Part shown: piece after piece, positions 38,401-49,300 of the stretch
Layout: each line of letters starts with the position of its first letter
Position numbering within the stretch: the first letter of the stretch is position 1
Source of the DNA: Sitta carolinensis
Lineage: Eukaryota; Chordata; Aves; Passeriformes; Sittidae
NCBI GenBank assembly: GCA_032173965.1
Contig: CM063288.1
Span: forward strand, 14,116,501 to 14,180,500
Length of the DNA stretch: 64,000 bases
Direction of reading: 5' to 3'
Notes under the pieces: generated by a model
Database searches by the model: none
What the model saw: the letters and a program-made list of their open reading frames with translations, nothing else
Told to the model about the DNA's origin: nothing
Program-made: the position numbers and the translations under genes

Positions 38401-40259
38401 CTGTATACATTGTACATGCAGTAACTCCTCTTTCTTTTTCCTTGTCCTTCCAATGGTCATGCTGCAGTCACTACTGAGTACACTGATTTCATATGATAGG
38501 AATGAGGGGGAAGATACACACAGCATTAATGTTCCTTCAAATGGTCTGCATGGCAAATCAGAAGAACAAAGAATGAGAGACACTTGAAACACATCCCTAG
38601 GTGTTACCATATTGGATACACCAGCCCCATTAGTCCTGAGCCTTTACCACAGCTCTTTACCTTGGCCTGACCCTTATTGCCAGCACAAGCAGGGGTAGAG
38701 TGAACTTATGCCTTATCCACATCACTGCTGGCCTAACATCCCCCTCCTAATGGATTCCAGCAGAATGCAGGTCTCTGATCCATAATGTGTGTCCCAGTTG
38801 ATTTCATTAGCCATAATGAAAATCCTTTACCAAACTCTACACACGAGTTTATTGATCAATTTTTTTCACACTAACTTTCAGCTGAATTTTGTCTTGTGGT
38901 CTATCTAAAGTAGCACAAACAGCAACCTAATAAGCAAACTCGTAAAAGAAAATGTGTGAAATACAAGCTCAATGTAAAGACAATTACTATTTTATCTGTT
39001 TAATTAACTGTGGAATAGACTCCCAAGTGATGGGTCCTTGTAAACCACAGCTAGATCAGAACGTTGATTTTATTCCAGTGGAGAGATTACACAGTACAGG
39101 AAATATTTTGTATCACTTTAAAGGTGTCATGTGTTAAAATTACATCCTTATGAACAACATAAACCCGACCCCCACCCCCCAAGAGAGCTGCCAGTGATAC
39201 TGGTTTCCAAAAGCAACTAAGAACAAGAAAAATGCTAACAAGCTTACTGTGTCCACTCCTGCCAGAAGCATTTCAGTCATGTTGGCATAGATTTCTTCCA
39301 AAGTAAGTTCCTTACTCACTAGGAGGTGTGTAAGTAGCCCTCCATTCACTGCTTCTCCTTGGTCCAGCTGAGACTGAATAGCCCTCAATTTGTTGTCAAC
39401 ATGGATTTGACCTTTGGGATTAAAAAATAATTGTTAAGGCTCCGTTTTTATTTTTCTGCTGGATCCACTCAGTAATCACATTTCTCACTTATGCTACTCT
39501 GCTCATCCGGGGGAAAAAAATTCTTTTTCCTTAAGGAAAAATCTTAGAGGGGTGGTGGAGGTCCTTGGGTACTTATGGCAAGGAAAGATTGAGCTGACAG
39601 GAGCCTTGGTAGCTCACAGCATGAGAATGCTGAGCACAAAGAAAGGGCACAAGGGACTTCAGTTGTCTTCCTCGAGGGAAGCTTAAAGCCAAGTTTTTAT
39701 GCCCACCTGGCTTGTCTCCTGATGACTCTGCAAGAAATGATGAACTCTGCAGAGTATGCTGCAACTTAGCACAGAGAGGGTGCTACAAGATGCTAGCAGC
39801 AACCAGAATGTCAAAGCCACAGAACTTAATGACTCTGGAGACAAAGATGAGGAGCATCAAGTAATAACAAAAATTCAAAAATTTCAGTGAATGGCACACT
39901 GAGCAATTTCACCCACAGTTCCATGTATACTCTGTACTCTATACAGTCATGTATTGCAAACAGCATCTTTGGTTAAATAAGGGATTTAAGAAGAGAAAAA
40001 CTCCTCAGAAAGTTAATGGCTCACAGAATGAGCTTAGAAAAAACATGAAAAACCATGCAGCTTTATAATATTTGAGGGAGAAAAAGTGTTCAAGCTTTTT
40101 AAACAGTCAAGACCATTAAAAAATAAAATTGCAAATACAACTCCTTCTTCCTACTTACATGAAAACTGATTCATAAAGTAGCCTGGAATGTTTTATTTAC
40201 CAAAAACCCCATATCATAGTACATCAGTGTACTTTGATGTCAACTTATACACTTGTCTC

Positions 40260-40334
<75 letters not shown>

Positions 40335-43300
40335 ATGTATGTACGTATAAATAAACCTTACAAAGTATTCAATTAATTGCCAGAGCCTAGCTTATTAACT
40401 TTCTAGTCAGCTTTAGTGGTGATTATTTGTCAGGGTCCTTAATTAAAATTTTGCTGAAGTAAACAAAACTACCCTCATTAAAATTGAAGTGGCTTAAAAT
40501 AAAACCTTAGCAAAGCACTTGGACCTGGAATGACAAGTGGGTAAAGAAACAGACGAAGAGAAAGAAAGAAAAAGCAGTACAAAATAAGGGAGTTTTGAAA
40601 TGTACTGGTAAAATTTGTTTTCAGTAGAATATTTTTTAAAATTATATTTTTTAATATTTTAAATATTTTTAAAGTTCACTGGCCAGTCTGCATTTAATAT
40701 GAAACTTACTTCTGCCACAATGTCTTCTTATAATTTTAGAAGAGAAATGCAGCTTGTCCCGTTCAAACAGACACAGAACCTGCAGAAATACAGCTGAACT
40801 TTTCTACTACTAAATCTTACTAAATTTGAAGAGTCCATCCCAGGATCTGCAGAACTCTCTCCAGGGTTTTGGAATAAGGGGACGAAGCCATTTAGGAATA
40901 GCACCTGCATACATAGTGGTCTTAAACATGCTAAACATCAACTCCAGAGCCTCGATATATTCAACAGTCTGCTGTGGGATGTTGTTTTCCAGGCAGCCCA
41001 GCCGGCATTCGTACAGAATAGTCGCCACACCTGCACATAAAAAAATGAAAGAATTGTCTATACACATGCATCAATACATATTAATAATTTAAGGAATTAA
41101 CTAACAGAAAATGGAACTACCTTACAAGAATCATGATTATGATTCCTACTACTACTACTACTTCTGTTTGGGAACAGATAAAACAGAAATTCAAAAACAC
41201 AGTAAAATAGCCCAGCTAAACTCTGCAGCAAGAGGGTAGTTGCTATGTCAATAGTGCTCAGCATGAGAACACAGCCAGGAATTCCACCAGCAGCAGAGCA
41301 GCCTCCAGCCTGTTCTCTGTGTTTTGCACTGTTCTACTGTGTTTTGCACTCCTGACCTGCCCTGTTGGCCTCTGAACACACAGGGACACACGAGTCTAAA
41401 GACATTTCTGATAAATGGTGACAGCACGGGAGTTTCTACCAGTGACTGTGTCTGTCATCAGGCAGTAGCAAATGAATACTGAGGCTGTGTAAATGGATAA
41501 AAAGCTTACGCTCCAGACAGTGCTTTTACTGCACACACCATGCTATACCAGGCCCTAAAGCATAGCAAGTGTGACACTGTTGCAAGTTACAAAGTTGCCT
41601 GTCTCATTCAGACTTGCTGTAATTTTCACAGGTGTCTTTCTGCAGTTCTGCAGGCACCCTCACTACAAATTATCTTTACTGACAAAAATAATTTTTAATT
41701 TTGGTTATTTGCAACTCTCTCTTCTTTTCCTAATTTTTCTCCTGGGGAAGATATTTTTCTGCATCTTTTTTTTCTTTTGAACATCTTTCAGAAACTATTA
41801 GTTCTTACACATCCTCTTGCTGCTTACATGGTCCCTTCAAGGAAATCTTACATATTGGTTCCCTGAACAGTTACAGTGTAAGTTAAATAAACAGCAAGTC
41901 ATATAGAAAATAAGTGTGTGCCAGGCACAAGTTATAAACAAAAAACTTAAAGAATGTGAAGAATTTAAATTAACCCATTGGTTATATTGAATCTGTAAAC
42001 TCACAGTTTGAAATTCCATAAACTGGTAGTTAAATGCCACTTTTAGACACTATTAATGTGAAACAGACCAAGCAAGCAGCCAGCAATTTTACACAACATC
42101 TTCATAAGTGAGCAATTTGGAAATTATTCAAGTCCCAAATTACTCAGATGCCTGTCAGCAAAGAGTATCAATGTTTTTAAAGGGCATTACGTATAACAAG
42201 ATGGGGTTGTATGCATCAGCTAAAGAAATACATGAAATATGTATCACTATGAGATTTCTGTAAGAACACAGGAAATGCCATATAGGCTCAGGCCAGGGTT
42301 TCATTCAGCATTCCCTTACTAATGGTAGCCAGTGGCAGATGACCTTAAGGCAAGCATAACAATCCCTCACTTGGCAGGTGTATGTAGGGAAAAGCAGGAT
42401 CTTTTCCCACATTAAGCTATGAACTGAATTTAGATACATCACATGGAGATTCCCCATTGGAATTTGGCTGGTATATTGTGAAATTAACACGTCTTAGAAG
42501 TCACCTGTTAGAAGGCTATCCCCCTTATCCTTGAGAAATTAATACAGAAATACAGAGTACTGAGACAGTTCAAGGGAACATTTTACCTATACACCAGCTT
42601 TTCCATGGGAAATGCTCCTTAATGCAAGGACTCTGCAAAGGAATTCTACTGATACACACTGCATTAACTAGGAAGATACATGAATGCAGAGTATCAAACT
42701 TCCCTTTTCAGATTAATCACATCGGGGCACAGGCATTTGACAGAAATGCCTAACCACAACAACACTGCTTTACATCCATTTCCTTTACAGATCCAGTCTG
42801 GGCTCACCTTCCATTGAATACTTGAAGAAAAGGTTGTTAACATTGGTCACTGTTTCCCCATCCTCCTCTTGACTTCTGAGGGTTTGGATTCTTTTAATCA
42901 AGTCTGTGATAACTTCATTGACTCCTTCAGAGTAAACAGCCACATCTTTGGGTTTCAGAATTTTTTGCCTCAGTACACTTCTCATTTTTAGCCACTGCTC
43001 CCCCTCCCTAGAAGAAATTATTAATAATGTCAATACATAGTTTTCCTTAACAATCATCAGCTGGGTAAGAGCTCTGCAACCAAACTCTTTGTAATTTTTC
43101 ATGTCAAATGAAATCAAATGGTAAAATGACAATGATGATAATGTGTATTTTGTATTATGCTCCTGCAATTTTATCCTGTATTTACTGCATGTCCTCATTA
43201 AATTTCAGTGTTGCAATATGGATGTTAAGATGCAAGTCAATTTCTGGGTTGAGTGACAGAACTTGCCCACTCAGTGATCTGAATTTGGTGAGTGTCCCTG

Positions 43301-46300
43301 TGTTAGTCTGTTAGTAGTAGCTAATGCAAGAAATTAGTGAAATATTCTATTAAAATTACTTTAAATAAATATTTTAATGGGTAGTTTTCCAAACTGCTTT
43401 TACAGAGAACCTGTACTTAATTACCAAATACAGGTATCATATTCGTATCTGACAAATCAACAACTTGAGCTGGTACCATAAATTCTATTACTGATACATC
43501 ACTTTCAGCTCACCCGGTTCTAAACCTACAAAGTAATAAGAGAGCAAACCTACCTGTAGAGAAACAACTTATAGCTACAGATTCTGCTTTAGCTGAACTA
43601 TGCATGGAAACCTTTGTGTTGAAGACTACAAATCTGGGTTGTAGTATCTACATGCTCGTATGAGCAGAGTATTCGGGAACAGTGGTTTCATGGATAACTT
43701 TTGATTCCCTATGAAAATGGGCAATTATCTTTTATGTGTTTCTTTTAAATTGTTGTATTTCCCATTATTTTTTTTTTTACCTGGAGGGATGCCATTGCAA
43801 GGCAAACTTATCAGCCAGCAGAGGAATTTGATCTCTTTAACAGGTATTTCCTGAGACTCCTGATTTAAGATCTCTTTTCACTAAGTATCAAGGAACTGTT
43901 AGTTTGAGTCTCAGCTGCAGCTTAAGATTTGAGTCCGCAGTGCAATACATAAAGCCTTTTGCTACCATGAAAAAAACAGACTGTCCATGACTCAGGAAAT
44001 TAATTTCCCTCTAAATAAACATCCTATGTCAGTGGGGACTGTGAGTAGTTCCCAGTGGCAATTAACCACACCCACACGCGCTGCCAGGTTATGCAAGCTG
44101 TACAGTCAGATAACTCCTCTGGAATCAGCCAAATTCAAAAATATCTGTGTGGGGATGCACTTCAGTGTGAATTGACCATTCTTTACATTAGTCTACTGAG
44201 GGGGTACTTCAGTGAACAACAAGCTAAAACCAATCTGAGCCAACAATTCCACACAGCACTCTGCCAACCAGATGGAAAAGTCTGGAACTGATGCAATAAA
44301 CCCACATTCATGCAGTGCAGTGCCAAAGCTAGTAAGCTCTATTCTGTAAAAAAGCTTGCAGGTGAGTCAGCCCAGATGACTCTAGTTGATACACATTCCC
44401 AAAGAAAATCTTCATGCAAAGTAGCTCACTGCATGCTCAACTACACATCATTATCATCCCTCTGAAACTTCACAGCAGAACAAATTCACAGTGTTCGCCA
44501 CAAGTACCCGCTCCCTTCCCCCCACTAGACACACAAATTTCCCCACACAGAAAAGCCTGATTTCCCAGATGACCTGTACAGCCCTTCAGAAAATCCCTGA
44601 GCTTACACAAGAAAACAAGGCCAGCGAAGGGCTGACGACACTTACGCAGAAATGAGCCCCGTGGCTCTCCCCCGTAAATCTCTGTACTCCTGCCAGGATT
44701 CCATGTTGGCTCTTTGTGGTGCTCTGCCTTCTGCTCGGAGCACTTGAGCAACCATGTCTCGATCTGCAATGGATACAACAAACTGGGGACCAAAGTGAGA
44801 CTTGAAGATCTTTCCATATTCCTGAGTGTGTTTTTGCTACAGCATCACCAACAAAGAGAAACAGAAGTCAAGTATTACTAAGGAAAACTATCACAAAAGG
44901 AAACTGACAATTTGTCAGACACAATCTCTCACATCTTAGAATTTGATCCCCAGCCTTCCAGTCAGGGAACAGTTTGAAATGTCAGCATCTAAGCATTGCT
45001 GTGAAATATTCACAAGGAAAACAGAGAGGTCACACAGTTCAGGACCCTGACTGAAAAGACACAAAGCTCTAAGGCACAGAGTGCGAGTGAAACCAAACAC
45101 TGAGAAGATGAAAGGATCGGGTGCACTTTAAAACACATCCCTTCAGATCAAATAAGTTAGAAAGAATGCCTGCAAAAATGAAAAAATGGAAGCATATAGG
45201 GTTAAATTACCAGTATAACACAAAGATATAATTTAGTATCTTTTGTAAATGCTACTTACTCTACCATTTAATAGCTTATAAAAAAGCTATGTATAAGTTT
45301 CTCACACCTAACCATGAATAATGACTGCACAACAGCCTAGTGAAAAACTGCATTTTGGAACAGATTTGTCAGCAGTGAACTTGAGAGAGAAATATGCTAA
45401 TTCTGCAAAAGAAAGGGAAAGGTGGGGTCTTGTTCTTGCAGTGGGGTTTATTGAGTGGTTGATCCACAAATCATGTGGTTCAGGCTGGAGGCAAACAAGA
45501 GGATTAGAAATTAATAAAGAGGATTGGAAAACATTAAACCGTGTATATATGTGTGTGTGTATATATATTAAAACAAACAAAAACACCAACCCAAAAAGTT
45601 TTCCAGTAAGATTACACTATCACTGTGCCATGAAATCTTACTGATTATTTCAATTAAATTTAATTCTGACATGGTCATGAAGTGAAACTCTCAATTCTTA
45701 CAAATTTGCTTGGAGTTGAGGTACGTCCCCATTTCAGAGGGGAAGACAACCAACCAAAACTACAAAACTGTTATTAAAAAGATATAATTAAGACTTTAAA
45801 AATTAATTTTAAAGCCTTTATTTCTGGTTAATTTCTGGTTTATTTCTGGTGTAAATTTTAATTTTGACAAATTACCTACATTGTAATCCAAAGACATCTG
45901 CACACAGAGTTATGCTGATTATAAACCAAGGATCGTTGACACCAACTACACTTGTGAAAGTCTAGCATTGGTCCAAGATTAACTTATGTTAAATATATTT
46001 TATTCAATCTTAGTTACAGAGATGAATTGTTTAATTGCCAAGAATAAGTTTAATTCACATGAATCACTCTTCAGAATATGATACCAAGTGCACATAAAAA
46101 AATGTAATTCTTTTTGTCTAGTTTCCAAATAAAACATAAGTTGTGCAATTGTGGTCTCTGCCAGTCACCTCTTAACTACTTTTGGAACACATTGGCCAAC
46201 TTCAGTCTAAGTTCTAAAGGTCTCCCACAATAATATTCTTACAATTTTCAAAAATCAGCATCTGGATTCATATGAGACACATGTATAAGTCATCCTGATA

Positions 46301-49300
46301 AGGGAAATGCTACAGGAGGAACTCAGTTGTCATTTCTGCTTGGTCTGTCCCTGACCAACACCACAGACAGCAATGTATGAACAAGCACTCCCAAAACATC
46401 TCCTGCCTTAGAAACACATTAGGGATACTGAACTTGGAGACAATAACTTTGAGAGTATGTGTCTTTAAAGGAAAGCATGAGTTGGGAAAGGACTGGAGCA
46501 AGGAAAAATCAGTGGAGTGAGGGGAATATGGGCCACCAGTCACAGAAAAACAGGTTCAACAATTGTTGCTATTTATGGAGCAGTTTTTTCTTTCACTGAT
46601 GGTGAGGTTTGCATGAGACAATGAACTTGAATAGAAAAGAAATCAAGTGACAAGCTATCTAATCAAATAAATTAAATACTAGTTTTAAATCAGAAATGGA
46701 CAGGGACAAAGTATTTGGACATCCCTTTGTTTCAATAGACTGAACACTATTCTGTCAACTTCATGTATAAAAAAAGGCCCAGGATTTCTATTTCCTTATT
46801 TTCTATCACAACAGGGGTTTTTCTTTCTCTTGTTCCAAACCTTGAAAATGTTCCACTCTAGAGTCTCACATACCACTCTCACACCAGTCATTCTTTCACA
46901 CACCATAAATTCAAACTGCCAGCATCCAAATCCCTCCCTCCTCACCTTTCCTTTCTTTATCCTTGCATAGCACTGATGAGACAAAAGAGATCCAACCCCA
47001 TCAAATTAAAAATACTTTCCCTTTGTCATAACTGCTGTAGGCATTACTACTTTGGCCAGGACTAACTGGAATCATGTTACTGAGAACAGAACCTCCTTTG
47101 TGAAAAAGCGCTCGGCTTCCCCACCCCTTCTGCATATAGCGCACAAATATTTGTGTGCACCAAAGGACATCGCTTAAGTAGCTGTGCTGGTTTGGGATTA
47201 ATTCATTCCTGATGTTCACTGTATTGTTAAATTTTACAGACTGTTAAATTTAATGCCTACTTGCATTCTATGTGTAGGCAAACAGGGCATCCTGTGAGTC
47301 TTGAAAATCTAAGCAGAATAAAAACTAGTACTATATTGCAACTTCTCCTTATCCTTCCTCACACTTTCCTTTCCAGGAATAGTATTCACTAAAGAAAAAA
47401 ATACCCATGTCGCCCTGTGGTAGTGAAAAGCATATACTATTTAGGATGTCTTATTCTTTTTAATATTTTGAATGATTTTCACAGTTTTTACAGTGAAAGA
47501 ACTTGAAACCAATGGTAGCACCTTTTTAGTATTATGAAACTATGAGGAGTACCTCTCAAATTCTGTACACCACCACAGAGTTAGAGGAAAAAAGAAACAG
47601 AATGAAACAAAGAGCTTTGGTTGTGTTCAAGTTCCATCTGCATGTCCTAGTTAACAAACAATCAAGCTGGGCAATTAATAATTAGCAATCTAGTTTGGCC
47701 GTTTGGAATACAGTATACATCCTAACATTTATTCTTAAAAATCTAAATGGTAAATATAAGAAAGCTGGACAAAACTAAGCAACTTACGTGATTCTTTTTT
47801 TTCTGTCTCCTGCCTCTTTTTCTGTTTTTAGTCTCTTTGTAAATTTTAACTTTCAAGTTTTGATTTTCAAACCATTTAAAGTTCTGTTTTCTTTAGTTTT
47901 CCTTCTCTATTTTTATTTCCCTTTCTCTCTCTTCTTTCTTCCTGAAATTTCAGTAATTTTCAGGCGGCAAACCCCTTGGGGCTGACTGTGAATTTCTCCC
48001 TAGCGATCTGGGAAAAGTTTCTAAGAAAAGCAAAATAATAAATGCCCCATTTGAGGTATTCCCAACGAGTTCTGTACTGCCGGTGGAAAGCTTACGGATC
48101 CACAGCTGCAAAAGAGTGAAACACACAGCTTTACTCCCTAATACACAAAGTGCTTCTTTTAGAATCGCTTGGACTACACGGGAAAAGGGCCCCAGGAGAT
48201 GCACTGTGACTTTTTAGGAATGAAACCCACATGTTTGGCCAAGCAACCGAAAGAATTCATCTCTGGATAGCGACAGCCTTACGGTAAGCGTGCTGCCCAT
48301 GCCAGCATCCCCGAGGCGCTGCACAGAGAGGGAGGATCCTTGTCCGCCCAGCTCCCGGAGGGATAACGCGCCTCTCCCACCCTCGCCAGGTGCGACGGAC
48401 GCAGGGCGCCCGCCGCGGCGGCGGAGGCGCCCGGACCACAGGACGCTTCTCCAGCCCCACCCGGGCTTGGATGGCTTGACCGCCTCCCCCGGCCCGGCAG
48501 CGCCACACGCCAGGTGACAGGAGCCGCTCTCGGCCCGCCTCCCTCCTTCCCTCCCCGCACGCCGCCATCCGGCCCCGCTTCCCGCCACCGCTCCCCTCCC
48601 CCGCGCCAATGTGGCGGCCGGGGAGGGGGCGGCAGGGCCCGGGGGGCGGCAGGGCCGGCAGCGCTGCCGGGCCCGGGCCTCGGCCCCCCGGCGAGGTTCG
48701 AACCGCCCGCCTGCGCCGGAGGGACGGGGCCGGCCGCCGGGGGCCGGCCGGCGCTGACGGCAGCGGGGCCTGGCGCATCTACCGCCCCCTCAGGGCACCG
48801 ACATCGGCAAAGTGTATTTATGTAAGGGGAGGCCGGGGTAGGAGAGACAAAATGGTCTCTGAGCGCGGCGGAGCAGCGCCGGGCCGGGCGGAGGGAAGCG
48901 CAGCCGCAGGGCTGGAGCGGCCCCGGGCGCCGGCACAGCCCCACCGCTCGGGTGGTGCGGCGGTCGAGGAGTCCGGGGAAGCCCACGCTTCCCAGCCCTG
49001 CCCGCCAAAAATAAGCCCTCTGCAAGTTTGTGAAACAGCCCAGTTAAAAAAAAAAAAAAAAAAAAAAAAAAGTACTTTTTTTCCCTTCTTGCAGTTTGAG
49101 GCACCTCCCCAGCAGCTCCAAACGGGCACAAAGATGCGCGCGGAGCGCTCGCGGGCGCCGGGGCACGGGGAACCGGGATCGTGGGATCCCCTGAGAAACA
49201 AAACGGCCCGGAGCCTGCGGTGCTGCGGGAGCTGGAGTGGGGGATGCCCTGAAACGCGGCTCTCCCCAGCGGGAAGGCGGCGCGGCGATGCCCAGCTGCG

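Noticed and set aside
47179..47225. tgtgctggtttgggattaatt, weakly like the start of an avian ERV long terminal repeat
   Set aside because: Only about 20-40 bp is similar, with no partner repeat, primer-binding site or internal coding sequence.
48690..48710. gaggttcgaaccgcc resembling a tRNA T-arm
   Set aside because: The match is a short palindrome (ggttcgaacc). No acceptor, D or anticodon stems can be drawn around it.
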